64,000 nucleotides of DNA from Cotesia glomerata (Eukaryota; Arthropoda; Insecta; Hymenoptera; Braconidae), in contig NC_058163.1 of assembly GCF_020080835.1 (NCBI RefSeq), positions 11,573,113 through 11,637,112 on the forward strand, in the 5' to 3' direction. Each line of letters opens with the position of its first letter. Position 1 is the first letter of the stretch. The notes beneath the pieces were generated by a model. It was not told the DNA's origin, did no database searches, and worked only from the letters and a program-made list of their open reading frames with translations. This document shows, piece by piece, positions 10,340-22,200 of the stretch. Made by a program: the position numbers and the translations under genes.

Positions 10340-11543
10340 ATGGAAGAATTACTTGAAGTACAAAACAATAACATAACCAATCAAATTTCGCGCCCAACAT
10401 CTAAAGCAGGCTTAATACTAATTGGCATTACAGGTAAAGTTTGTCGTATAATCGCAACTCGTGCCTTATGTTTTAATCACAAATTTATCGTTAATTGTTT
10501 TTTAAACTTTAAAAACACATTATAGTCACAAAATTTATAAATTAAATGTGTGTTTGTTAACTCAATGTAATAAAAGCTACTTCAACAGCAAAGAGATTCT
10601 ATGTAAAAACTCATCAGACATCGATCTGCAATTTCTTTCTTAATCAATAAAATCACAATTTTTTCGGCCTATAATCAATTGCTAAAATAATATAAATTTT
10701 TTATTTTTGAAGTTTTATTTTCTTCTTGAAAATTCAATTTAATAATACTTAATGAGTTTCAATAATTTTTTTTTCACCCGGCATAATATTTTCAAATTCT
10801 TTAACCGAAACATTTTAAGAAAAATTAAAACAGACAAATGATTTTTACATTTGATTAATACCAACTTCAATTTCAGGTGGAATCGGTTTGGGACTAACTG
10901 TGATCAGTATTCCCTTTGTTAGTCCAGCATTAAGAAAAATATGTTTGCCTTATGTTCCTGCTACTAACCAGCAATTAAAAAATGTTTTACTAGCTTTGCG
11001 AGGAAGATCTGGAACTGTTATTGATTTAGGAAGCGGTGATGGTCGTTTGGTATACCTAGCACAATAATTTATTTGATAGTACTAAGTATCTACACTTTAT
11101 TTTTAATTATTACAAACTCTTAAATAGGTTTTAGCAGCAGCTAAGAATAATTTTAACGCTTATGGAGTAGAACTGAACTTCTGGTTAGTGACATACTCTA
11201 AACTTCTGGCTTATTCCCAAGGACTTTCTTCAAAAGCTGTATTTTACAGAGAGAATCTTTGGAACTTAAATTTGAGTAAATATGATAATGTAGTATTATT
11301 CGGAGTACAATCGATGGTAAACAAATTTGGTTTCGATATTATTTATAAAATATAAATTTAGCTGAGACAACTTAAATTTAATCATAAACTTTTGAATAGA
11401 TGCAAGAAATCGAAAGGAAATTTATTTCAGAATTGAAGAAGGACTGTACAATCGTTGTTTGTCGATTTCCTCTACCAAATTTAGTGCCTGTTAAAACAAT
11501 TGGACATGGAGTCGATCGTGTATGGGTTTATAAACCGTTATGA
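10340..11543 (+). CDS. ATPSCKMT: ATP synthase subunit c lysine N-methyltransferase-like protein (FAM173 family)
   Basis: Four exons: 10,340-10,433, 10,877-11,049, 11,128-11,316 and 11,400-11,543, all GT-AG. They join to 199 residues. After a short N-terminus there is a hydrophobic segment at residues 22-46 (AGLILIGITG...VISIPFV), the PYVPA motif at about 57-61, and the SAM-binding motif VIDLGSGDGR at about 79-88, then AYGVELN (motif II acid) and a C-terminus ending HGVDRVWVYKPL. Order and length fit the FAM173A/B family, whose members are single-pass mitochondrial enzymes that methylate lysine in ADP/ATP carrier or ATP-synthase subunit c. Which of the two substrates applies cannot be told from sequence; the FAM173B name is a best guess. 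The start is the first in-frame ATG; the TTG upstream is not used. An AATAAA lies at 11,622. It is transcribed tail-to-tail with WBP11. Confidence 0.9.
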
Positions 11544-13135
11544 ATTTAGAATCATATTTTTTTCATTATTCATGATTACACGTAACACATTGGAGTGTTA
11601 TTATTCTATGTAATTTTTGTAAATAAAAAATCTTTACATGCGTAAGATATTATTCTTCATACACCTTACTAGGATAGCGCAAACGAACTAACAATTTTTT
11701 GTTTCATGTCGCCTAGAAAGATGTGTTAGTTTATCATATGTTAAAAACCCTATTCAATGATCAGCTCGATGTAAAAAAATTTATAAAGGCTATTTAAGAT
11801 TTTAAAAAATTATGAAAATCGTCAAGATTGATTTTTGTTTGTTTCTAATCTTTTTACTCGTTATTCTATTATTTTTAAGATTAATAATTATATACATTCT
11901 GAAAATTTCAAGTCGAAATCTAAATTTCTGGAAATCCTTCATGATTTTTTTAACTTTCAAGGTAACGGATAAATATTTGTTAATTAAAATACCGTGTAAT
12001 AATAGTTTTTCTGACTCATTTATATTTAAGGACGTTCATGCGGTACGCTAGAGTCAAATGAATACTAATTTTTTATGAAATTTATTGGGGTCTTCAGAAA
12101 AATTTTTAAATATATCAATAATCTTATAATTATTTAAAATTTTTTTTTTTTATTTACGTGAAATATTTTTTAGGCATCTATTTTAAAAAATCAGTAAATA
12201 GAAATTCGTCGTTGATTTAAAGTCTATCTTTATCTCCAAATAAAAAGTTTGTTTTGGTAAGATGTAACGCCTTGGTAAGTAAAGCCTTGTTGCTAGGCAA
12301 CGGTTGCTATGGGGGTTCTATGGGGAGTAGGCAACGTATAAAATATAACAGATATTCAACTAAGTATTCAATAGTCCACAAAAATTTTTGTTTTTATTAT
12401 GACCTCTTATGAGAAACCAAAAAGTTCATTTTGTTTCGTAAAGTTGGACGTTGAGATTCGAATAAAATTAACACGGCAAACACACACACACACACAACCG
12501 GACGTCCATCCAGGAATAGTCGGAACGGCTTCTTAGGATCTCAAAACATGGAGACACATTGAGATTTGATTGAAACTCGCATTCTCAAAATCAAACCAAA
12601 ATTAATAATTTCTTACTTTTGAAAATTATTAATTTTTAAAACTGGAACATAAAAATTGCGGTAAAAAGTCGGTGATAATATTCAAAAGTTGCTCAAAAAC
12701 ATTGCTTTGAATGACAAGTTTTAAGCGACTATTAAACATTTTTTTATTTAACTGATTTCTAGAGCGCCACTCTACACTTTACTCATACCTCTTTTGTTTT
12801 TAATAATGGAGCTATGAAATTTGTGACTTTTAGGTTTATACTTAAATTAAAATAGGTAAAATTACAGAGGTGAGATTTTTTTGCTTATTTAACATAAAAT
12901 TTTTATCACTTATACTTTTTTAATTATAGGAGAAATTTTTAAGTAATTATTAACATTATTTTTTAAATTATAATAAATGAGTTAAAATTATAAGTTGCAT
13001 ATTGATCTAATATTAATATTATTGATAATGATGATGATAATAATATTGATAGAAATATCATGCAACAAAAAGCAAAATTATTAAACATAAAAAAAATTTA
13101 ATCGTTTTCATTTTTGAGACACATTAATTGATAAC
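11544..13135. other. Convergent intergenic region
   Basis: Holds the 3' end of the methyltransferase mRNA (AATAAA at 11,622-11,627), A/T-rich DNA, and another copy of the CA-containing interspersed repeat at about 12,475-12,620 (CACACACACACAC, then CTCAAAACATGGAGA). A short open frame at 11,812-12,051 is hydrophobic A/T-rich noise. No clear WBP11 poly(A) signal was found. Confidence 0.5.
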
Positions 13136-14673
13136 TTATAGCAATCCTTTCATTTCTTGCATGAATTGCATGTATGCATCATCCTTTGTTTTTGGTTGAG
13201 GTGGTTTAATAAGCTGCGTTTCGAAATTCTTTTCAGGCAATCGTATAATACTACTTGGTTTCCGCTGATCGTCCCGTTTCACTCTTACTGAGGTAGGAAG
13301 GAACCTTGTTACATCTGCCGCCAAATTTCTTATCTGTGGTTTTGCTTCAATAGTCGTTGTACTTTTTCCGTCTTTGTCTTGGCGATTAATTAATTGAGGC
13401 GCTGCTGATAAAACATTTGGTGTTTTCTGTGGTGTAACTGTATTATTAGAACTTTGCATCTGAGAGTTAGATAAGTTTGATAAATGTGATAAATTCGAAA
13501 GCTGCAGTGTTGGAGGTGGCATGCGTGGTAAATTTGGCAGTCCAGATCTTAGCATTCGAGGCATACCCGGAGGAGGCCCTGAAAAATATTGTAGATAAAT
13601 TATGTTAATGATACTTGAGAATATATACACATATATTAAGAATTTTTTTCTATTATTAATGAAAGTTTTGATAAACAAAGATATTAGAGTATTTTTATTA
13701 GACAAAAGGCAACCGCGAGTAATAAGTCCTAGTTAAGAAATATTTGTAATGAAGAAAAAAAAAAAAAAAAAAAATATCCACAAATTTTGATGTTAATGGT
13801 GTTAAATTTTAAGGACATTTTCTATAAACAAAAAATGGTAATTTTTACGATAAACAAAAACAAAATTAAACATTTTGAGAATAGTAGGGTAATAAGGTCG
13901 GTATATTTAACATACTTTTTTAAATAATTAAAATATATTTTATATTTTTGGTAATTGAGATCAATAATCGTGTTAATGTAGAAATAATACTGTGATTATT
14001 GATTTTCAATGCTAAAGAAGTTTAAACTATATTTTAATTATTTAATTATGTTAAAGTAGATCTAATTATCAAACTATAGTAAAATAAAGCCCAACTGAAA
14101 GATTTTTTAGTTTACCAAAATAAAAATACCCAGGAAAATTCTCAAAAATACGACTGAAGTAAAAAAAAAAAAGTGATCTCCTGGCCTTGAGCTTTATTAC
14201 AAACAATGCTGGCATATTTTTCTGAATTCTGATAATTGTCTATTATTTATTGTAATTATTTTTTTGATAGCTGTTTCTTGAAAAGAAATAGATGAATAAA
14301 GTTTTAAAATTAATCGGTTAAAAAGTCTAGTAGTTATATCGAAAAAATAATTTTTTGAAAAATTTCTGACACTACTCAAACGAATAATAATGTAAATGCG
14401 CGCACCAAACTATTGTAAAAAACAATTAAGAATATCTTCCCAAGATCTCAAAACGTCAAGACCTGATTAAAATTTAATTTGTGGAAATCGAGTGAAAATG
14501 ATAACTTTTCAATATTAGAAAATTTTTTTACTTCAACTAAGAAAAAAAAGATACCTGGAGGTAACCTAAGGCCTATACGAGGAGGAGGTGGTGGTGGCAT
14601 ACGAAGATGCATTGGTGGTGGTGGTGGCCTGTAAAGAAGAGGTGGAGGTGGCATTCCCATTGATGGAATATTG

Positions 14674-14746
<73 letters not shown>

Positions 14747-16541
14747 GCTGTTGCTGTTGCTGTTGCTGCTCTTGTTCTGGTTGTTGTTCTTGTTCTTGCT
14801 GCTGAGGTTGTTGGTTGTTCGAAACAACTGGGATATCCGAAGATTCAGAAAATTCAACGTTTTCAGAATCGGACTGAACAGTTCTATTTTTCAATTGATC
14901 ACTAGGTTGTGCATCAAGTAAACCTAGTCTAGTATTTAAATCTTGGGCTCGTTCTGTTTCTCTTTTTTTATGCACAACCTCCATTTCTCGCATGAATTGA
15001 TCTATATCTTGCCCTGCGATAGCTAACATTTTCTGTTGGAGACTTGTGGGCTTAACTTTTTGAACTTCTTTAAACTTTTCTTTATCCAAATTTTTGTCTT
15101 TGTCGTCTTTCTCTTGTTTCTCAACTTCATCGTTATCTGCGAAGCGTATCGTTCGGGATTTCGGACTAACATCTTTGGACTAAAAAATATATATAAATAT
15201 ATACATATATTAAAATTAATTCAAGTTTTAATGTTTAATGAAAATAATTTTACTTTACCTTATCAGACAAATCTTCATCTTCAGCAAAAAGATCTGGACA
15301 TGGAAAAGGTGGAACTCCTGGTGGATCTTTATTGGCAATCAATGACAAAGTATTTGATATATTTGAATATACGCTGCTTTTTTTCAGAATGCTTGGAGGT
15401 ATGGGAATATTCATAATCGGATGATGTTGAGGCAAATAATGAGGATGTAAAGCATAAAGATGAGTAGCAGGTTGTGGCATGTCCGGTAATGGAATTTGTG
15501 ATGTCAATGATCCTAAAAAAAATTACTTATTAAAAAAATTCAATTTTTCTAATTAAATAGTAAATTATACACACCTGTAAAATTTCGAGGCACATCACTA
15601 TTTGATGATGGCAATGGAATTTCATCAATTTGTACTTGTTGCGCATGTTTTACTGCTTCAAAGTAAGTTACTAAATCTACACGACGTCTTTCATACTGAA
15701 TTAACTGCTCTTTCAATTCGATCCATTTTTCTTGATCATCTTTAGCCTATAATTGAAAAAAACATTCAGTACAATTCTAAAAAAGGCCATTCGGCAGCCG
15801 AAATGGAAGTAGATTTTTCAAATAAAGAAAATTGATTTTTAATAAAATAATATAATAACACTAATAATGTATAACTTAATTTATGAATTAAAAACAAAAT
15901 TCAATAATAAATTTAAAACTATTTAGAACAAATTTTGGAAAAAAAAATTAACTTTTGAAGAAAAAGTTTCTCAAAGAATTGCAAAGATTATAAAATTTGA
16001 ATTATAAATGACCAAATTTTAAATAACTGCTTAGGAACAACAATTTGCAAATCAATCAGATGTTTGAAACCGGATAAAATTTTAATTGAAGAAAACAATA
16101 TATAGAACTAATTTGTGACATATTTACTGACGAATTATTGAATTTACATCATGATTAAGCTATGATGCAGACAATAATTCTAAAACGGCTGCAACAGTAA
16201 AACTGTTTCATTAAACGAATTCTAAAAGGAGTAATATTGAGGCTATTACCACTTCTGAGTAGTGGAAATTGAAGCTTATTAAAAGAGCTTTACGATGCAT
16301 TTTACCGAATTTTGATATCTTGTCTCAATCAGTAATTATATCAAGTTGAAGTAGTAAAAACATCAATTTTTACGATTTTCAAAATTTCAAAATCCTGTCA
16401 TTTCCAAATTACTCGCCCGATTAAGCTCATCTTCGAACTTAACCTTGGTCTTGATCGATAGATAAAGCATGTTGAGTTTGAGAAGAATCGGCTATAAATT
16501 GAAAACTCTATCGTGCTGACAAGCCGCGTTATATCGTATAA

Positions 16542-16635
<94 letters not shown>

Positions 16636-17523
16636 TATATAAATACATACATATATAAACTTCTGAACTATATACATTTTCTGACTCAGCTCGACAAACT
16701 GAGTCAGAAAACGACTAAATTTTTTCAAAGTTGCGCCATGAGGACGGCTGCAACAGTTAGATTTTTATAAAATCTACTAAAATGTCGATTTAAAAATTTT
16801 AACTAATTATAAATGATTACTATATCAGTAAAAATATTATACTTACATACATTTTTAGAACACGATCTAAAGTTTCTTTCAGTTTTTTACGTTTATCTTT
16901 TAAAACTTTCTCATTCAAAGGTGGCGGTTGCAAAACATTGTATTCTAAAATTAAATATGATTATTAAAACAATAATATTCTTACTAAAAATTTTTAAATT
17001 CTGAATTATAAAATCAATATGTATAGTTTTTTTATTCAGAATAGTTATTTATAATCTTCGTAGGTAGCTATAAATTAAAAAAACAAAAAGATCGAAATTC
17101 ACAGACAAGTTTATGCCCATATAAAAAAAAAACATATTTCCAAAAATAAGTCTAGTACAAGATTATGATGTTCAAAGCGAAATGATTTGTTATGAAATGA
17201 TCCATACATAAGTTAAACACTTCATATTAAAAAAAAAAAGTTAATAAATAAATAAATAAAAAGAAAAATATATCCAGGTTAGAATCAATTTCTTATTTTT
17301 ATAACATTTTTCTTACCCATTTGATCAATCTTTTCCATTTCTTCAATGATTTGTGTAGGGTCTTTTCCTTTTAATACGGCAGCTCTAACTAATTGCCTTT
17401 GTTTTTTATTCTTTTTCAATTCCTTTTTTCGTGCTTCCTTGCCTAAATGGTGAAATTTATGTTAATTATTTTCATTGGCAAACAAAATATTACATAATAG
17501 CTATAACATTAGCAATAATAATA

Positions 17524-17562
<39 letters not shown>

Positions 17563-17674
17563 TTAACTAAGCAATTAATTAAATAAAACATTTATCAATC
17601 AAAAACTTACGAGCTTGATCAGTAGGATTCATGTATTTTCCACTTTTAGTGGTGTTAATAGATCGGCGACCCAT
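13136..17674 (-). CDS. WBP11: WW domain-binding protein 11 (pre-mRNA splicing factor)
   Basis: Seven coding exons on the minus strand: 17,611-17,674, 17,317-17,442, 16,847-16,944, 15,575-15,746, 15,259-15,512, 14,555-15,179 and 13,136-13,578. They total 594 codons (593 residues). The N-terminus MGRRSINTTKSGKYMNPTDQ, the basic helical region after it (KKELKKNKKQRQLVRAAVLK), the IPLPDMP motif, KSRTIRFAD (candidate PP1-docking RVxF-like site), proline-rich blocks and the C-terminal KTDDAYMQFMQEMKGLL-type end (here KTKDDAYMQFMQEMKGLL) are all hallmarks of WBP11/SNP70. The family binds WW domains of PQBP1 and acts in the nucleus in spliceosome activation. Unusual is a pure glutamine run of about 35 residues (about residues 374-407). 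Exon phases agree throughout. It shares its upstream region with ISCA1 (divergent). Confidence 0.95.
14676..14775 (-). repeat. CAA/CAG microsatellite encoding polyglutamine in WBP11
   Basis: The top strand reads (TTG)n and then (TTGCTG)n. The sense strand is mostly CAA with CAG interruptions at the upstream end, giving about 35 consecutive glutamines flanked by Q/E-rich sequence. It lies between the acidic/serine segment and the proline-rich block. The pure CAA stretch is expected to be length-polymorphic. Confidence 0.95.
15780..16846. other. WBP11 intron 3 with long (AT)n tract
   Basis: No coding sequence. Positions about 16,540-16,640 are a TATATA microsatellite interrupted once by AACATAT; a smaller inverted motif CTGACTCAG...CTGAGTCAG lies at 16,680-16,709. 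GGCTGCAACAGT occurs twice (16,187 and 16,745), suggesting diverged repeat insertion. Confidence 0.6.
17510..17565. repeat. (AAT)n microsatellite in WBP11 intron 1
   Basis: Run of TAA/AAT trinucleotides between AGCAATAATAATAATAG and AAATTAACTAAGC, inside the intron between exons 1 and 2 of WBP11. Confidence 0.9.
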
Positions 17675-19491
17675 TTTTAAAATTGTTTATAAAACTTCAG
17701 CTATTAAAAACTTTTTTACAGAAATTTATAAATGCAATTACAGAAATTATTTAACCTAAATTAAATTGTAAAACTATTTTGGAATTATTAGAAACAGAGA
17801 CGACGGACTAAATTGAAAACAGACAGAAAACATACACGTGTCAGTGTATTTAGACAATCTTGTAAGGGGAAGGAGGAAATACTTACGATTTAGTTGCAGT
17901 CACGGAGGATTCTGAGAGAGTGGCTCTGTGTGTAGTTTACATATTAAATGTAAAACTTTTTGAAAAAAAAAAATGTGTATATCAATTATCATATAGCTTC
18001 CGCAATAGTTAGTCGCATATAAATTTGTAAATTTTTATATACATATACTTTTTTTTATAAATATTTCAAACAAAACATTTTAATTAATAACCCTGAATAA
18101 AAAAAAGTATTGATACAAAGAAAAAAATATTGAAAAGAATTGGATTGACTAAGAAAACCAATTCTTTTCAATACTTTTTCCTCAATAATTGTCTCAATAC
18201 TTTTTTTTAATCAGGAAATTAAGAAATTATTTTGAAAGGAAACATCCATAATTTTTTTGATCATAAACGATTGAAAACAATTTTACCATGAATCTTTTTA
18301 TTTTTTTTAATATTTTATTTTTGACGCATTTAAGACTGTGAATTAGTTGATTATTGAAACTTAAAAGTTCAGTTAGTAAATTTTGATTATCAGTTTCAAA
18401 AATTGCAAAAAAAAAATACATCAATAACATTCAGTGAATAAAAAAAAAAAAAATTGTTTTATAAGAATTTCATCGAATAACTATAACTTTAAATTCAAAA
18501 GCCAAATTTTCCAATTGAAATGTGGAATTTCGTTTTAATCGATCGTAAAAAATACGCTAAAATAAAATGCTTAAAAATAGTTAATTTTTCCATTTGTTGA
18601 GGCCAAAAATAAAGTAGATCTTTCTTCTAAATAGTTATCAATGATTCAAAAACTATGTCAATAATTTGAAAGTTAATACGATTTTTTTTCTACGATTTTT
18701 CGTTAACTGTTACAGATTTATCCATACTTTTCAAAGCTAATATTTATTCTTACCTACATGTTTTTCGGTCTTATCCTTGGAATTTTTCAATTATTAGATT
18801 AATATTTCATACTGTAATTGCACAAATACATATACATACAATTCCAGTGCCGTCACAGAGCATTGTCTTTTCTCATGTGTACTTCTATCCTACTCTTGTA
18901 ACTTTTAGCGCGCATTTCTTCAAAAAATTATAACATAAAAACATACGTACTACAGGAGCGCTACCTTAGTTCAATGCTTTTTGACATACATACATATAGG
19001 TTAGCCTTAACAGGCTAAAAAATGATACAGTGTTTATATATTTTATTTCATAATAATATGTACAACACTTAATTGCAAATTATTAATTTGTTTTGTGAAA
19101 TAATCATTAGGCAACAAGTTATATTAAAATTCTGCGTAATATTAACGATGAATACAATGGGTATATGAAGTTAAGCGGATATTTACCATCGATTCTAAGA
19201 GGTAAAATTTATTACTCTTTTCTCTCATAGAATTTTTATCGTATTGTCATTTATTTTGTAATAAAATTTAATCAGATTTATTTTCTTGAATAAAGTTTTT
19301 TAACGATTGCAGTAATCAATTATTATAAAGTACTGAAAATTTTTTAACGTTTACTAGCAGTGTTCAAAAACATTTAGATTGTGATATAACGTAAAATCAC
19401 TTACCAAATTATTTCATGATTATTTTTTAAATGACTTAGAATTTTAATAACTCTATGATTTTCTTTACAGTATTTTCTGAAATTATATAAA
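17675..19491. promoter_or_regulatory. Divergent WBP11 / ISCA1 upstream region
   Basis: Contains the promoters of both genes, but no TATA box or other core motif stands out. A 3' splice site TTCTTTACAG at 19,461-19,470 precedes the ISCA1 ATG by 21 bases. ISCA1 therefore probably has an upstream non-coding exon; TTCTAAGAG|GTAAAATT at about 19,195-19,203 is a candidate donor. An imperfect inverted repeat occupies about 18,095-18,215. Confidence 0.45.
18095..18215. repeat. Imperfect inverted repeat (MITE-like)
   Basis: The left arm contains AAAAAAAAGTATTGATACAA and AATATTGAAAAGAATTGG. The right arm contains CCAATTCTTTTCAATACTTT and CTCAATACTTTTTTTTAAT. The arms are about 50 bp with a short GATTGACTAAGAAAA loop. 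No ORF. It lies upstream of WBP11. Confidence 0.75.
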
Positions 19492-20638
19492 ATGGCATCA
19501 CGTATTACCGCTTCTGCTACCGTTCGAGCTGTCAAAGAAAGTAAAGGTTTACCAACTCGTGCTGCTCTCGTACTTGTAAGAATAAAAATGATAGGTTTAT
19601 AGGTTTAGTAGATTATTACTTTATTATAGATTTTTTTTTGTTTATTATCGAACAACTTTTGTTTCTAGACTCAAAAAGCTGTTGAAAAAATAAGAAAAAT
19701 TTTGCATAACAAAACAGATTGTGTGAGTATAATCAATAACCTAGCTTATTTATTTAGTTGTTTCTACGTATTTATTATTAATTTTTGAAATATTTCTTAC
19801 ATCACTCTTTTCAAACACAAAATTATTCATTAGTAATTTTTGCGTCAGATTCCAATGTAAAATCATAAATTTTTTAAACTACTTATACAATATCGACGGT
19901 ACTTTGGTAAAACCTAGTATCTTCTATGTATTTTAAATGAGAGATACGAGATTTTACCAAAGTACCGTCGATATGACTCTTTATTTGTCTGATCAAAAAC
20001 GATCATATAGTTTTGCTAAAAAAGCCAAATCATACATTATTTTCTCGTCAAAATATTTGTTTTTAAGAGCTGCGTAACAATCGACCCAGCGATAAAGTAC
20101 CGGAACATGATTATCACAACGAGCAATAATCGCAAAAAAAAACTTAAAAGATGGTTTCAGAAACTAAAATAAATTCTGCACAAGAACCTTTCATGGTTTT
20201 TCTAGAAAACAATTTTTTTTTCCACACTTGTCCAACAAACCAGACAACCGTGATACTAAGCAATTATTCATGGTCATTGTTTATTTTTGTAAAAGTTAAA
20301 ATTGAATACATCAACTATTGATGAACTGACATTAGTCAGATCATTGTATTTAGTTCTGAAATTAATTTTCGGATCTTTTCTAGATTGGTTTAAAAGTCAG
20401 TGTTCGTCAAAGAGGCTGCAATGGGCTAAGCTACGTTTTGGATTACGCAACTGAAAAGAGTAAATTAGATGAGGAAGTTATACAAGATGGAGTAAGAGTA
20501 ATTATTGATAGAAAGGCACAACTTACCCTTTTAGGGACGGAAATGGATTACATAGAAGGCAAATTAAGTTCCGAGTTCGTATTTAACAACCCGAACATTA
20601 AGGGTACTTGCGGCTGTGGGGAAAGTTTTTCCGTGTAA
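19492..20638 (+). CDS. ISCA1: Iron-sulfur cluster assembly 1 homolog, mitochondrial
   Basis: Three coding exons: 19,492-19,575, 19,669-19,722 and 20,384-20,638, with GT-AG borders. They encode 130 residues, the usual length of this family. It begins MASRITASATVRAVKESKG (short mitochondrial-type presequence) and continues with the A-type carrier fold. The three conserved cysteines are visible: Cys58 in RGCNGLSY, and Cys122 and Cys124 in GTCGCGESF. The stretch DEEVIQDGVRV...LLGTEMDY is also nearly invariant in animal ISCA1. The protein acts with ISCA2 and IBA57 in making mitochondrial 4Fe-4S clusters. A poly(A) signal AATAAA is at 20,777. Intron 2 (661 bp) contains a 32-bp-arm hairpin. Confidence 0.97.
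19891..19973. repeat. Hairpin in ISCA1 intron 2
   Basis: TATCGACGGTACTTTGGTAA at 19,891 pairs with TTACCAAAGTACCGTCGATA ending at 19,973. The 32-bp arms have a few mismatches in the inner part, with a 19-bp loop. The content of the arms is less A/T-rich than the intron around it, as for a small fold-back insertion. Confidence 0.9.
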
Positions 20639-22200
20639 TAGATTTTTTTTTGTTAGTATTGTACTATGTAAATAGATCAATTATTTTGAATTTTAAAAGA
20701 AAAATTTCTATCTGCAAAATACGTCTCGGGTAAACGCTGTTAAATTACTTTTACCTCTGTATATTTTATTATTCGAAATAAATTAACAAAAAATATTGAA
20801 AATAATAAAGTCTTTCTAAAATAGTCACTTGGCAGTTAAAATGAAAGTAAATTTTTCAGTGTTTTTTCAATATGTATTTTTGAATTTTTGATCATGAATA
20901 TATTAAATATCTATTTCATTTTTTTTTTCTTAATTGTGTAGAAATGAAATTCTTCGTTTAAAAGAACTTCAATCAACATTGTTTTTAATTTTTATCAGAT
21001 AACATGCATAATGAAGCAATTGCAGTAGGTTTTCAAGTTTAGTGATGAATCGTTATCTGTAAATTCGGTGGTTTCTAAACTCTGAATTTGGGAAACCCTA
21101 AATATTGCCGTTTTGTAAAATAAACTTAATGTAAATAACATCATAAAAATGAGAAAAATAAAAATAATATTAAAAATAGTAGATGCTTTTAGTAAAATAT
21201 GACAAAGAAAATATCCATATGTAAAAAAAATTCTTAAATGAAGTAATTTTTACAATATTCAACTTAAAAAAGTTGACATTAAAAGAATAACGCTAGTCTG
21301 AAAATAACCGAATAGAAAAAAAAAAATTATGTCAACTTAAATTCAAAATAAAATAAAATATATTTAGATTAAAGTTATTAAAAATATTCACACTCGTAAA
21401 ATAAGTGGATTGATTCTAAACTTGGCGATTCATATTGATGAATTTAAATTCATTTTGCTGAGAAGATAAAGACACGGGTTTTATGTAGTTCCAGAATATA
21501 ATTATGATATAAGTTATAAATTAAAAGTTCTATATTCAATGCACAACATGAAAAAAATGTATTAATGCTCGAAATTTAATGTATCACTTCTAAATCGTTA
21601 ATTATAAGTCGAAATTTATATTCAAGGATTTTTCGAATCTAAAAATCTTCTTAAAATTCGATTGTAGGAATAAAACTAAATTTTATTTTCTATCCGCAGA
21701 AGAATAAAACACGAAAAATTGAAAACTGTGAGTATCTTCATTTTTCGATTTTTTAAATTAAGGGGTAAAATAGGTGGAACCTCACTTCTATATATAATTA
21801 AAAAACAAAAAACAATTTTTAATTAAGAAAATATTTTTCTCGAATCAGCTAAGTTTTTTTTCTGTGTAGTTTTTATATCTAGAGATAAAGAATTTTTTTG
21901 GAGATCACTCTCGATGCAATCAAAAAACATAAAAAATTTTATAACTATTTTAAGATGATAAAAAACTTCTGTTTCGTATACATAGGTTTATGAAATCAGA
22001 TTTACATGAAGTTACAAAAAATAAAGTTCATTGATTCAGTATAAAAGATAAATTTTCTTGTTTACAGCAAAATGACAACTTTTCATATTTCGATTTTATC
22101 AAAAGAGCTCATTGCCTTTTACTAATAATTATATGCTGAAAATTGAATAAGTAAAAATTAAATAATCTTCCGTTTATTGAATATAATATGTAATTAATAC
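20639..22200. other. Intergenic, convergent ISCA1 and SAPCD2-like 3' ends
   Basis: ISCA1 3' untranslated sequence with AATAAA at 20,777, then A/T-rich DNA in which I see no gene, no strong repeat and no RNA gene. Confidence 0.5.

Noticed and set aside
14573..14921. Poly-Asn, poly-Val and poly-Leu frames
   Set aside because: Other frames of the WBP11 CAA/CAG repeat.
16398..16728. Ile/Tyr repeat frames
   Set aside because: Translation of the (AT)n microsatellite in WBP11 intron 3.
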